The notes below the pieces were generated by a model, which searched no databases, was not told the origin of the DNA, and saw nothing but the letters and a program-made list of their open reading frames with translations. A stretch of 64,000 bases of DNA, from assembly GCF_002814095.1 (NCBI RefSeq), contig NZ_CP021917.1, positions 1-64,000 on the forward strand. The letters are read 5' to 3'. This DNA is from Sagittula sp. P11 (GTDB lineage Bacteria; Pseudomonadota; Alphaproteobacteria; Rhodobacterales; Rhodobacteraceae). The position numbers were made by a program, and so were the translations under genes. Shown here piece by piece: positions 25,600 through 34,898 of this stretch (positions are counted from its first letter, which is position 1; every line of letters starts with the position of its first letter).

Positions 25600-26847
25600 A
25601 TGACCAAGACACTCAAAGGCGCCCTTCTGCTGAGCGTGCTGGGCACCGGCGCATGGGCCCAGGACGTCACGCTGACCATCGAGAGCTGGCGCAACGACGA
25701 CCTGACGATCTGGCAGGACGAGATCATCCCGGCCTTCGAGGCCGAGCATCCCGGCATCAAGCTGAACTTCACCCCCTCCGCCCCGGCGGAATACAACGCC
25801 ATCCTGAACTCCAAGCTGGACGCAGGGTCCGCGGGCGACATCATCACCTGCCGCCCCTTCGACGCCTCTCTCGCCCTGTACGAAGGCGGCAAGCTTGCCG
25901 ACCTGTCCGACCTCGAAGGCATGGCGAACTTCTCCGACGTGGCTAAATCCGCATGGATCACCGACGACGGCGAACACCCCTTCTGCGTTCCGATGGGCGC
26001 CGTGATCCACGGCTTCATCTACAACAAGGAGATCTTCGAGGAACTGGGCCTCGAAGAGCCGACCACCGTGGCGGAATTCTACGACGTCTTGGACAAGATC
26101 AAGGAAGACGGCACCTACATCCCGATGGCGATGGGCACCAACGACCAGTGGGAAGCCGCGACCATGGGCTACCAGAACATCGGCCCGACCTACTGGAAGG
26201 GCGAGGAAGGCCGCAACGCGCTGATCGCCGGCGACGCAAAGCTGAACGACCCGCAGTTCACCGAGGTCTTCTCCGAGCTGGCGAAATGGGGCGACTACCT
26301 GGGCGACGGTTTCGAGGCACAGACCTACCCCGACAGCCAGAACGTCTTTACCCTGGGCCGCGCGGCGATCTACCCGGCGGGTTCGTGGGAAGTGTCGGGC
26401 TTCAACAACCTCGCCGAGTTCGAGATGGGGGCCTTCCCGCCGCCGGTCGTGGCCGAGGGCGACACCTGCTACATCTCCGACCACACCGACATCGGCATCG
26501 GCATGAACGCCGCGACCGAGCACCCGGAAGAGGCAAAGACCTTCCTGAACTGGGTGGCGTCGCCGGAATTCTCCAAGATCTTCGCCAACGCGCTGCCGGG
26601 CTTCTACCCGCTGGCCTCCGACCCGGTAGAGATCACCGACCCGCTGGCGGCCGAGTTCGCAAGCTGGCGTGACGAGTGCGAAAGCACGATCCGGTCCTCC
26701 TACCAGATCCTGTCGCGCGGCACGCCGAACCTCGAGAACGAGCTGTGGAACGCCTCCGCTGCCGTGATCAAGGGCACGGAGACCCCGGAAGAGGCGGCCA
26801 ACCGCCTGCAGGAAGGCCTCGCGTCCTGGTACGAGAACCAGCAGTAA
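25600..26847 (+). CDS. Sugar ABC transporter substrate-binding protein (family 1)
   Basis: 415 aa extracellular sugar-binding protein. Signal peptide MTKTLKGALLLSVLGTGAWA, cleaved before Q21. The mature protein starts VTLTIESWRNDD, usual for oligosaccharide-binding proteins. RBS AAGGAGAG precedes the ATG. It lies 34 nt after murQ and upstream of two permeases and an ATPase, so it probably binds GlcNAc, MurNAc or a GlcNAc-MurNAc fragment. A strong hairpin after the gene would raise its level relative to the permeases. Confidence 0.9.
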   Translation: MTKTLKGALLLSVLGTGAWAQDVTLTIESWRNDDLTIWQDEIIPAFEAEHPGIKLNFTPSAPAEYNAILNSKLDAGSAGDIITCRPFDASLALYEGGKLADLSDLEGMANFSDVAKSAWITDDGEHPFCVPMGAVIHGFIYNKEIFEELGLEEPTTVAEFYDVLDKIKEDGTYIPMAMGTNDQWEAATMGYQNIGPTYWKGEEGRNALIAGDAKLNDPQFTEVFSELAKWGDYLGDGFEAQTYPDSQNVFTLGRAAIYPAGSWEVSGFNNLAEFEMGAFPPPVVAEGDTCYISDHTDIGIGMNAATEHPEEAKTFLNWVASPEFSKIFANALPGFYPLASDPVEITDPLAAEFASWRDECESTIRSSYQILSRGTPNLENELWNASAAVIKGTETPEEAANRLQEGLASWYENQQ

Positions 26848-26857
26848 ACTGACCTCC

Positions 26858-26881
26858 GGCCGGGCGTCCCTTCGCCCGGCC
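26858..26881 (+). terminator. Intercistronic hairpin after the sugar-binding-protein gene
   Basis: GGCCGGGCG / CGCCCGGCC, 9-bp perfect stem, 6-nt loop, without U-tract; a second weaker GC dyad follows. Probably stabilises the binding-protein message or partly terminates. Confidence 0.5.
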
Positions 26882-26943
26882 ACCTCCGACCCGCCGGGCG
26901 TCTGCCGCCCGATCCTTTCCCCCGACAGACGAGGTGAAAGCCC

Positions 26944-27852
26944 ATGGGCCGCATCCGATGGCATGTCGTCGTGTTCCTCGCCCCCGCGGTGCTGGTCTAC
27001 ACGGCCGTGATGATCTTCCCGCTGTTCGACACCCTGCGCCTCGCGCTGTTCAACACCGAGGAAAAGGCGCGCGTCTTCGTCGGGCTCGCCAACTTCAGGC
27101 GCCTGTTCCTCGACCCGAACTGGTCCGAACAGTTCTGGAACGCGCTGGCGAACAACTTCTGGTTCTTCCTGATCCACATGCTGGTGCAGAACCCCATCGG
27201 CATAGCACTGGCGGCGCTCCTGTCCTCGCCGAAGCTGCGGTTCGCCGCCCTCTACCGCACCGCGATCTTCGTCCCCACCATCCTCAGCTTCGTCATCGTG
27301 GGCTTCGCGTGGAAGCTGATCCTCTCGCCGATCTGGGGCATCGCGCCGTCGATGCTGGACGCCATCGGGCTCAAGTCGCTGTTCGCGCCGTGGCTGGGCA
27401 AGGAGGAATACGCCCTGACCACGCTGGCGCTGATCTCCGTCTGGCAGTTCGTCGGCATCCCGATGATGCTGATCTACGCCGCCCTCCTGTCGATCCCTGA
27501 AGAGATCCTGGAGGCAGGCGAGGTCGACGGCATCACCGGCCTCTCGGCCTTCTGGAAGATCAAGCTGCCGCTGATCCTGCCGTCGATCGGCATCATCTCG
27601 ATCCTGACCTTCGTGGGCAACTTCAACGCCTTCGACCTGATCTACGCCGCGCAGGGCGCGCTGGCGGGGCCGGATTTCTCCACCGACATCCTCGGCACCT
27701 TCATGTACCGCACCTTCTTCGGCTTCCAGTTGCAGCTGGGCGACCCCTACATGGGCTCTGCCATCGCCTCCGCCATGTTCGGGATCATCCTGATCGGGGT
27801 CTGCATCTACCTCTTCGGCATCCAGCGGCGCCTGCGCCACTACCAGTTCTGA
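26944..27852 (+). CDS. Sugar ABC transporter permease 1 (MalF/UgpA type)
   Basis: 302 aa, six membrane segments. The EAA coupling motif is seen as EEILEAGEVDGITGLSAFWKIKLP. RBS GAGGTGAAAG precedes the ATG. Partner of the permease encoded 10 nt downstream. Confidence 0.92.
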   Translation: MGRIRWHVVVFLAPAVLVYTAVMIFPLFDTLRLALFNTEEKARVFVGLANFRRLFLDPNWSEQFWNALANNFWFFLIHMLVQNPIGIALAALLSSPKLRFAALYRTAIFVPTILSFVIVGFAWKLILSPIWGIAPSMLDAIGLKSLFAPWLGKEEYALTTLALISVWQFVGIPMMLIYAALLSIPEEILEAGEVDGITGLSAFWKIKLPLILPSIGIISILTFVGNFNAFDLIYAAQGALAGPDFSTDILGTFMYRTFFGFQLQLGDPYMGSAIASAMFGIILIGVCIYLFGIQRRLRHYQF

Positions 27853-27862
27853 GGGGAAGGTC

Positions 27863-28699
27863 ATGTCCACACGCCGCATCACCCCGAACCTCCTCGCCAT
27901 GCACGGCGCGCTGATCCTCTACGTGCTGATCGCGCTATTCCCGGTCTTCGTGATCGTGGTCAACAGCTTCAAGAGCCGCCGCGCCATCTTCCGCGAACCG
28001 CTGGCCCTGCCCAACGGCGAGAGCTTCTCGCTTGTGGGATACGAGACGGTGCTGAAGCAGGGCGACTTCTTCCTCTATTTCCAGAACTCCTTCGTCGTCA
28101 CCGTCGCCTCGCTGTTCTTCATCCTGCTCTTCGGTGCCATGGCGGCCTTCGCGCTGGCCGAGTACCGCTTCAAGGGCAGCACCATCATGGCGCTCTACCT
28201 CGCGCTGGGGATCATGATCCCGATCCGGATCGGCACCGTCGCGATCCTTGAAATGATGGTCTCCACCGGGCTGGTGAACACGCTGTGGGCGCTGATCCTC
28301 GTCTACACCGCGCAGGGCCTGCCGCTCGCCGTCTTCATCCTGTCGGAGTTCATGAAGGGCGTCTCCGACGACCTCAAGAACGCCGGCCGCATCGACGGGC
28401 TCAGCGAATACGCGATCTTCTTCCGCCTCGTGCTGCCGCTGGTCCGCCCCGCGCTCGCCACGGTGGCGGTGTTCAACATGATCCCGATCTGGAACGACCT
28501 GTGGTTCCCGCTGATCCTCGCCCCGGCGGAAGAGGTGAAGACCCTCACGCTCGGCAGCCAGGTCTTCATCGGGCAGTTCGTGACCGACTGGAACGCGGTG
28601 CTCTCCGCGCTCTCCATGGCGATCCTGCCGGTCATGGTCCTTTACGTCATCTTCTCGCGGCAACTGATCCGCGGCATCACCTCGGGGGCCGTCAAATGA
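27863..28699 (+). CDS. Sugar ABC transporter permease 2 (MalG/UgpE type)
   Basis: 278 aa, six membrane segments, EAA motif near DDLKNAGRIDGLSEYAIFFR. RBS GGGGAAGG precedes the ATG. Its stop overlaps the next gene's ATG (ATGA), coupling the Gfo/Idh/MocA dehydrogenase to the transporter. Confidence 0.92.
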   Translation: MSTRRITPNLLAMHGALILYVLIALFPVFVIVVNSFKSRRAIFREPLALPNGESFSLVGYETVLKQGDFFLYFQNSFVVTVASLFFILLFGAMAAFALAEYRFKGSTIMALYLALGIMIPIRIGTVAILEMMVSTGLVNTLWALILVYTAQGLPLAVFILSEFMKGVSDDLKNAGRIDGLSEYAIFFRLVLPLVRPALATVAVFNMIPIWNDLWFPLILAPAEEVKTLTLGSQVFIGQFVTDWNAVLSALSMAILPVMVLYVIFSRQLIRGITSGAVK

Positions 28700-29718
28700 A
28701 GGTACTCATCGCCGGTCTCGGCAACATGGGCTTCTCCCATGCCATGGCCCACCACACCCATCCCGAAAGCGAGATCGTCGGCATCGTCAAGCGCTCGCCC
28801 GACGCCGATGACCGCCTGCCCTACCCGGTCTTCACCGACTTCCACGCCGCCCTCGCAGAGACGCAGCCTGACCTTGTCGTCGTCGCCACCTACACCGATA
28901 CGCACGCCGAATACGCCATCGCCGCGATGGAGGCGGGCGCGCATGTCTTCGTCGAGAAACCGCTGGCGCTGACCGTCACCGACGCCCGCCGCGTGACCGA
29001 GACGGCGGCCCGCCTGAACCGCAAGCTGGTCGTGGGCTACATCCTGCGGCATCACCCTTCGTGGGTGCGGCTGATCGACGAGGCGAAGGCGCTTGGCGGC
29101 CCCTACGTGTTCCGGCTGAACCTCAACCAGCAGTCCGAGGGCGCGACGTGGGAAACCCACAAGGCGCTGATGCAGACCACCTCTCCCATCGTCGACTGCG
29201 GCGTGCACTACGTTGACGTGATGTGCCAGATCTGCGGCTCGCGCCCCGTGCAGGTCACCGGCATCGGCCTGCGCCTCTCGGACGAGATCCCAGAGGATAT
29301 GTACAACTACGGCCAGCTACAGGTCCGGTTCGAGGACGGCTCCGTCGGCTGGTACGAGGCCGGCTGGGGCCCGATGATGTCCGAAACCGCCTTCTTCGTG
29401 AAGGACGTGGTCAGCCCGAACGGCGCGGTTTCGATCAAGGACGCAGACAAGGGCGACAGCGATTCCGTCGACGGCCACACCCGCGTCGGCGCCCTGCTGG
29501 TGCACCGCCCCGGCGACGACCGCCTCATCGACCTGCCCGACGAACCCGGCCACCAGGAGCTGTGCGATGCCGAGCAGGCCTTCCTGATCGAGGCCATCCG
29601 GAACGACACCGACCTCACCCGCCACATGCAGGAGGCGGTGGACAGCCTTGCCATCTGCCTCGCCGCCGACCTCTCCATCCGCACCGGCCAACCCGTCAGA
29701 CCGGGAGACGTGACATGA
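28696..29718 (+). CDS. Gfo/Idh/MocA-family NAD(P)-dependent sugar oxidoreductase
   Basis: 340 aa. N-terminal Rossmann fold with GLGNMG (8-13), the family's catalytic EKP motif at 87-89, and the C-terminal substrate-binding sheet with the conserved DCGVHYVDV histidine segment. It is embedded between permease and ATPase genes with ATGA overlaps on both sides, so it must act on the transported sugar or a close derivative. Known members oxidise inositols, glucose-fructose and 1,6-anhydrosugars such as levoglucosan; that last activity makes anhydro-aminosugars from peptidoglycan an attractive but unproven substrate. Confidence 0.88.
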   Translation: MKVLIAGLGNMGFSHAMAHHTHPESEIVGIVKRSPDADDRLPYPVFTDFHAALAETQPDLVVVATYTDTHAEYAIAAMEAGAHVFVEKPLALTVTDARRVTETAARLNRKLVVGYILRHHPSWVRLIDEAKALGGPYVFRLNLNQQSEGATWETHKALMQTTSPIVDCGVHYVDVMCQICGSRPVQVTGIGLRLSDEIPEDMYNYGQLQVRFEDGSVGWYEAGWGPMMSETAFFVKDVVSPNGAVSIKDADKGDSDSVDGHTRVGALLVHRPGDDRLIDLPDEPGHQELCDAEQAFLIEAIRNDTDLTRHMQEAVDSLAICLAADLSIRTGQPVRPGDVT

Positions 29719-30707
29719 CCGCCCTGATCCTCGAAAACGTCAACAAGTCCTTCGGCAAGACCCACGTCCTGAAGGACATCAACCTGACCGTGGAGGATGG
29801 CGAGTTCGTCGTCTTCGTCGGCCCTTCCGGCTGCGGCAAGTCCACCCTCCTGCGCGTCATCGCCGGGCTGGAGGAAGCCACCTCCGGCACCGTCTCCATC
29901 GGCGGCGAGCAGGTGAACGGCACACCCCCCGCCAAGCGCGGCATCGCCATGGTCTTCCAGAGCTACGCGCTTTATCCGCACCTGAGCGTCAAGGACAACA
30001 TGGGGCTGGGGCTGAAGCAGGACGGCGCGCCGAAGGACAAGGTCGCCCAGCAGGTCGCCAAGGCGGCGAAGATGCTGGACCTCGAACCCTACCTGTCGCG
30101 CCGCCCCGCCGAACTGTCCGGCGGCCAGCGCCAGCGCGTCGCGATCGGCCGTGCCATCGTGCGCGACCCGCGCCTGTTCCTCTTCGACGAACCGCTCTCG
30201 AACCTCGACGCCGCGCTCCGGATGAACACCCGGGTCGAGATCGCCACCCTGCATCGCACCCTCGCCGCCTCGATGATCTACGTCACCCACGACCAGATCG
30301 AGGCGATGACCCTCGCCGACCGCATCGTCGTGCTGCGCGACGGCCGGGTCGAGCAGGTAGGCTCCCCCATGGAGCTCTACAACAACCCAGCCAACCGCTT
30401 CGTCGCGGGTTTCCTCGGCGCGCCGTCGATGAACTTCGTCGAGAACGCGCCGGGCCTGAACGCGGGCGAGGTGCTGGGCGTGCGCCCCGAATACCTGCGC
30501 CCCGATCCCGCCGGACGGCTGAAGGGCACCGTCACCCACGTCGAACGGCTGGGCGGTGACACCAACCTTCTGGTGCGCGCCCCGGACGGCCAGACCTTCA
30601 CCGTGCGCCTCTTCGGGCAGGACCTGACGGAGGTGGGCGAGGACGTGGCCTTCGACTACGACGACGCGCGGACCTTCCGCTTCGACGCGGAGGGCCGCCG
30701 CCTGTGA
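29715..30707 (+). CDS. Sugar ABC transporter ATPase (MsmK/UgpC/MalK family)
   Basis: 330 aa. Walker A GPSGCGKST, signature LSGGQRQRV, Walker B LFLFDEPLSNLD, H-loop YVTHDQIEAM, then a C-terminal TOBE/OB regulatory domain beginning near GVRPEYL, typical of MalK-type ATPases. ATGA overlap with the dehydrogenase gene and GTGA overlap with the GNAT gene. Energises the sugar importer. Confidence 0.94.
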   Translation: MTALILENVNKSFGKTHVLKDINLTVEDGEFVVFVGPSGCGKSTLLRVIAGLEEATSGTVSIGGEQVNGTPPAKRGIAMVFQSYALYPHLSVKDNMGLGLKQDGAPKDKVAQQVAKAAKMLDLEPYLSRRPAELSGGQRQRVAIGRAIVRDPRLFLFDEPLSNLDAALRMNTRVEIATLHRTLAASMIYVTHDQIEAMTLADRIVVLRDGRVEQVGSPMELYNNPANRFVAGFLGAPSMNFVENAPGLNAGEVLGVRPEYLRPDPAGRLKGTVTHVERLGGDTNLLVRAPDGQTFTVRLFGQDLTEVGEDVAFDYDDARTFRFDAEGRRL

Positions 30708-31162
30708 CCCTGACGATCCGCCCCGCCACCCGCACCGACCTCCCTGCCCTGATCGCGCTCTACGCCGACGACGGGCTGGGAAAGAACCGGGACGGGGGCG
30801 CGGTGGACGACGCCTACCTCTCGGCCTTCGCGGCGATCGACAGAGACCCCAACCACATCCTCGCCGTGGGCGAAGAGGGTGGAGAGATCGTTGCCACCCT
30901 CCTTCTCTCCTTCCTGCCCGGCCTCTCGCGCCACGGCGCATGGCGCGCCCAGATCGAGGCGATGCGCGTCTCCTCCGCCCGGCGCGGCCAAGGCCTTGGC
31001 CGGATGATGCTCGATTGGGCGGTCGCGGAAGCGCAAAGCCGGAATTGTCGCCTCGTGCAGTTGACCTCCGACCGCCAAAGGGACGACGCTCACCGCTTCT
31101 ACGAGCGTGCGGGCTTCACGCCCTCGCACCTCGGTTTCAAAAAGACACTGGAGACAGAATGA
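30704..31162 (+). CDS. GNAT-family N-acetyltransferase
   Basis: 152 aa. Single GNAT fold with the acetyl-CoA pyrophosphate loop RRGQGLGRMML and the C-terminal FYERAGF motif. GTG start overlaps the ATPase stop. It sits in the salvage operon between the sugar importer and the dipeptidase, so possible targets are free amino groups of amino acids, aminosugars or peptides released from wall fragments. The acceptor is unknown. Confidence 0.85.
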   Translation: MTLTIRPATRTDLPALIALYADDGLGKNRDGGAVDDAYLSAFAAIDRDPNHILAVGEEGGEIVATLLLSFLPGLSRHGAWRAQIEAMRVSSARRGQGLGRMMLDWAVAEAQSRNCRLVQLTSDRQRDDAHRFYERAGFTPSHLGFKKTLETE

Positions 31163-32208
31163 CCAACTTCCCGGTCTTCGACGGCCATAACGATCTGGTG
31201 CTGCGCCTCTTGCGCGGCGACGTCACGGCGCAAGGGGTGGCCGAGGGCCTCGACAGCGGCCACATCGACAAGCCCCGTGCGGTCAAGGGCGGCTTCGGCG
31301 GCGGCTTCTTCGCGATCTTCGTCCCCTCCCCCGGCAACAAGGCCGTGCGCTACGAGGAGATGGTGAAGCCGGAATACGACATCCCCCTCCCCGATCCCGT
31401 GCCGGAAGACGAGGCGCTCGACTGGACGACCCGCGGCTTCGACGCGCTCGACGACCTCGCCGCGGCGGGGGCCGTGACGCTCTGCCGGACCGCCGACGAC
31501 ATCGCCGCGGCCCTGCCCAAACCCGAAATGGCCGCCGTCGCGCATATTGAAGGTGCGGAGGCCGTGGACCGCGACTTCGCCCGCCTGCACGAATGGCACG
31601 CGCGCGGCCTGCGCTCCCTCGGGCCGGTCTGGAGCAGGCCGACCGTCTGGGGCCATGGCGTCCCCTTCCGCTTCCCCTCGTCGCCCGACACCGGCCCCGG
31701 CCTCACCGACGCGGGCAAGGCGCTGGTGCGCGAGTGCAATGCGCTGAAGATCATGATCGACCTCTCGCACCTAAACGAGAAGGGCATGGACGACGTGGCC
31801 GCGATCACCGACGCGCCGCTGGTCGCCACGCATTCCAACGCCCACGCCATCACGCCGCACGCCCGCAACCTCACCGACCGGCAGCTTCACATGATCCGTG
31901 AAAGTGACGGAATGGTGGGCATCAACTTCGCAAGCGCCTTTCTCAGGCCCGACGGCCGCATGGAGTCGGACTTCGGGCTTGACATCGTGCTCCGACATTT
32001 TGACCATTTGGTCGAAACCCTGGGCGAGGATCGCGTCGGCCTGGGATCGGACTTCGACGGCGCACTCGTGCCTGACCCGATCCGCGACATCGCAGGGCTG
32101 CCCAATCTTGTGGCGGCGCTGAAGGACCACGGTGTCGACGACGATCTGATGGCCAGGGTGACACACAGGAACTGGTTGCGCGTTCTGCGCAAGACATGGG
32201 GTGAGTGA
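31159..32208 (+). CDS. Membrane dipeptidase family (M19, renal-dipeptidase-like)
   Basis: 349 aa zinc dipeptidase. Metal ligands are recognised as FDGHNDLV (HxD) at the N-terminus, the bridging Glu in AHIEGAEAV, His in ATHSNAHA, and the GLGSDFDG motif near the C-terminus. M19 enzymes cleave L-L and L-D dipeptides and tolerate D-residues at the C-side. No signal peptide is visible, so cytoplasmic. ATGA overlap with the GNAT gene. Together with the following peptide importer it would break down imported peptides, plausibly cross-bridge or stem-peptide fragments. Confidence 0.88.
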   Translation: MTNFPVFDGHNDLVLRLLRGDVTAQGVAEGLDSGHIDKPRAVKGGFGGGFFAIFVPSPGNKAVRYEEMVKPEYDIPLPDPVPEDEALDWTTRGFDALDDLAAAGAVTLCRTADDIAAALPKPEMAAVAHIEGAEAVDRDFARLHEWHARGLRSLGPVWSRPTVWGHGVPFRFPSSPDTGPGLTDAGKALVRECNALKIMIDLSHLNEKGMDDVAAITDAPLVATHSNAHAITPHARNLTDRQLHMIRESDGMVGINFASAFLRPDGRMESDFGLDIVLRHFDHLVETLGEDRVGLGSDFDGALVPDPIRDIAGLPNLVAALKDHGVDDDLMARVTHRNWLRVLRKTWGE

Positions 32209-32247
32209 CCGGTAACCAAACAAAAAACACAACAGGGAGTAACTAAA

Positions 32248-33843
32248 ATGAAGACCAACTTCACAGCGGCCGTGGTGGCCGCAATCGTGGCCCTGGGCAC
32301 TGCTGCCCCGGTCATGGCGGAAACCCCGCCGAACATGCTGGTGATCGCCAACCGCATCGACGACATCAAGACCTTCGACCCGGCGGAAAGCTTCGAGTTC
32401 GCAGGCGCCGACGTGTCGCGCAACGTCTACGAAAAGCTGGTGAACTTCGATCCGCTCGACCTCGACGCGGGCTACCAGCCGCAGCTTGCCGAAAGCTGGG
32501 AGATCTCCGAGGACGGCAAGACCGTCACCTTCACCATGGCCGAGGGACATGTCTTTTCCTCCGGCAACCCGGTGACCGCCAAGGACGCCGAGTTCTCGCT
32601 CCGCCGTGCGGTGCTGCTGGACAAGACGCCCGCGTTCATCCTGACGCAGTTCGGTTTCACCGCCGACAACGTCGAGGAAACCATCAAGGCGACCGACGAC
32701 AAGACGCTCGTCCTGACGCTGGACAAGCCCTACGCGCTGTCCTTCGTGCTGAACTGCCTGACCGCAACCATCGGCGGCATCGTCGACATGGAAACCGCCA
32801 TGGCCAATGAGGTCGAAGGCGACATGGGCAGCGACTGGCTGCGCACCAACACCGCAGGCTCCGGCCCCTACAAGGTCGTGGACTGGAAGCCGAACGAGAG
32901 CGTCCTGATGGACCTCAACCCGAACTACCACGGCGACAAGCCGGCGATGGAGCGGGTGATCGTCCAGCACATCCAGGAATCCGCCACCCAGCGGCTTCAG
33001 CTCGAACGCGGCGACATCGACGTGGCGCGCAACCTCTCGCCCGAGGACGTGGCGGGCCTGGCCGATGTCGAGGGCGTCAAGGTCGTCGACGAACTGCGCG
33101 GCCGCCTGATGTACTGGTCCGCGAACCAGAAGGTCGAGATGCTGGCAGACCCGAAGGTGCTCGAGGCGCTAAAACTCGCCGTCGACTACGACGGCATGTC
33201 CGGCTCCTTCCTGAAGGGCCAGTACACCGTGCATCAGGCCTTCCTGCCGCTGACCTTCCTCGGCGCGCTCGAGGAAAAGCCCTACGGCTTCGACATGGAC
33301 GCCGCCAAGGCCGCCATGGCCGAATCGGGCTTCCCGGACTGCGGGCCGATCGAGATCTCCGTGCGCGACGCGCAGGAACGTCTCGACATCGCGCAGTCGC
33401 TGCAGAACACCTGGGGCCAGCTCGGCTGCGAGGTCGAACTGATCGTCGGCACCGGTGCGCAGACGCTCGACCGCTACCGCGCGCGCGAGCATGACATCTA
33501 CGTGGGCGCATGGGGCCCGGACTATCCGGACCCGAACACCAACGCCGGCACCTTCGCGCTGAACCCAGACAACGCCGACGAGGCAGGCAACACCGGCTAC
33601 CTCGCATGGCGCAACGCCTGGGATCCGGGCGCGATGAACGAAAAGACGCTGGCCGCCGTCGTCGAGAACGACACCGACGCGCGCCGCGAGATGTACCTGG
33701 AGCTTCAGCGCGAGCACCAGCAGGTCAGCCCCTTCGGCATGATGTTCCAGCAGATCGAACAGAACGGCATGGGCGAAAGCGTCGAGAACTTCGTCGCCGG
33801 CGGCGCGACCACCGCGGTCTCCTACTGGGTCATCACCAAGTAA
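32248..33843 (+). CDS. Peptide ABC transporter substrate-binding protein (family 5)
   Basis: 531 aa with a signal peptide (MKTNFTAAVVAAIVAL..., cleaved near VMA-E). Typical DppA/OppA-class content: YEKLVNFDP, LAESWEISEDGKTVTF, SGPYKV. It lies 39 nt after the dipeptidase gene with RBS AGGGAG and heads the block SBP-dppB-dppC-dppD-dppF. It is not closely related to the two paralogues at 11-20 kb. A murein-peptide ligand is inferred from context only. Confidence 0.9.
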   Translation: MKTNFTAAVVAAIVALGTAAPVMAETPPNMLVIANRIDDIKTFDPAESFEFAGADVSRNVYEKLVNFDPLDLDAGYQPQLAESWEISEDGKTVTFTMAEGHVFSSGNPVTAKDAEFSLRRAVLLDKTPAFILTQFGFTADNVEETIKATDDKTLVLTLDKPYALSFVLNCLTATIGGIVDMETAMANEVEGDMGSDWLRTNTAGSGPYKVVDWKPNESVLMDLNPNYHGDKPAMERVIVQHIQESATQRLQLERGDIDVARNLSPEDVAGLADVEGVKVVDELRGRLMYWSANQKVEMLADPKVLEALKLAVDYDGMSGSFLKGQYTVHQAFLPLTFLGALEEKPYGFDMDAAKAAMAESGFPDCGPIEISVRDAQERLDIAQSLQNTWGQLGCEVELIVGTGAQTLDRYRAREHDIYVGAWGPDYPDPNTNAGTFALNPDNADEAGNTGYLAWRNAWDPGAMNEKTLAAVVENDTDARREMYLELQREHQQVSPFGMMFQQIEQNGMGESVENFVAGGATTAVSYWVITK

Positions 33844-33875
33844 TGACCGACAGCACCACTGGAGAAGGACGGCAG

Positions 33876-34898
33876 ATGCCGTCCTTCCCCCCATGGGCCA
33901 AGAAGACCCTGGGGACCGTAGCCACCGTTGCCGCGACCATCCTCGGTCTGCTCTTCGTGACCTTCATGATCGGCCGGGTGATGCCGATCGACCCCGTTCT
34001 GGCCGTCATCGGCGAACGGGCGACACAGGCGCAATACGACGCCACCTTTCTTGAACTCGGCCTCGACAAGCCGCTGCTGGTGCAGTTCGGCATCTACGTC
34101 AACGACGTGCTGCACGGCGACCTCGGCCGCTCCATCCGCACCGGGCAGGAAGTCACCACCGACATCGCCCGCGTCTTCCCCGCCACGCTGGAACTCGCCA
34201 CGCTCGGCACGCTGATCGGCGTCGTCCTCGGCGTGCCGCTGGGGGTCATCGCCGCCGTCAAGCGCGGAAGCTGGATCGACCAGCTCGCCCGGTTCGTCGG
34301 CCTCATCGGGTATTCGATGCCGATCTTCTGGCTGGGCCTCGTGGGCCTTCTGGTGTTCTACGGCATCCTCGGCTGGGTCGCGGGCCCCGGACGGCTGGGC
34401 ATCTTCTATCAGGGCATCGTCGAACCGATCACCGGGATGCTGCTGGTCGATTCCGCGCTGCGCGGCGAATGGACCGTCTTCAGGGACGCCTTCTCGCACA
34501 TCATCCTGCCCGCCTCGCTGCTGGGCTACTACTCCATGGCCTACATCAGCCGCATGACCCGCTCCTTCATGCTGGAGCAGCTGAATTCCGAATACGTGAC
34601 CACCGCGCGGGTAAAGGGCCTGTCGGAACGACAGGTCATCTGGGGCCACGCCTTCCGCAACATCCGCATCCAGCTGGTGACGGTGATCGCGCTGGCCTAC
34701 GCCAACCTGCTCGAAGGCTCCGTTCTGACCGAAATCATCTTCGCATGGCCCGGCATCGGCCAGTACATCACCACCTCGCTCCTCGCCAATGACATGAACT
34801 CCGTCCTCGGCGGCACCATCGTGATCGGCACCATCTTCGTGGGCATCAACATCTTCTCCGACCTGCTCTACCGCTTCTTCGATCCGAGGGCCAAATGA
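33876..34898 (+). CDS. Peptide ABC transporter permease, DppB type
   Basis: 340 aa, six membrane segments, with GLDKPLLVQFGIYVNDVLHG and the EAA loop near GHAFRNIRIQLVTVIA. The ATG at 33876 is preferred because AAGGA lies 6 nt upstream. An in-frame ATG at 33843 overlaps the previous stop (TAATG) but has no RBS beyond coupling; it would add 11 residues. Confidence 0.9.
   Translation: MPSFPPWAKKTLGTVATVAATILGLLFVTFMIGRVMPIDPVLAVIGERATQAQYDATFLELGLDKPLLVQFGIYVNDVLHGDLGRSIRTGQEVTTDIARVFPATLELATLGTLIGVVLGVPLGVIAAVKRGSWIDQLARFVGLIGYSMPIFWLGLVGLLVFYGILGWVAGPGRLGIFYQGIVEPITGMLLVDSALRGEWTVFRDAFSHIILPASLLGYYSMAYISRMTRSFMLEQLNSEYVTTARVKGLSERQVIWGHAFRNIRIQLVTVIALAYANLLEGSVLTEIIFAWPGIGQYITTSLLANDMNSVLGGTIVIGTIFVGINIFSDLLYRFFDPRAK

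Noticed and set aside
25345-27900. Open frame of about 850 codons on the minus strand
   Set aside because: Antisense to the sugar-binding protein and permease genes; Asp/Arg/Gln/His-rich shadow without motifs.
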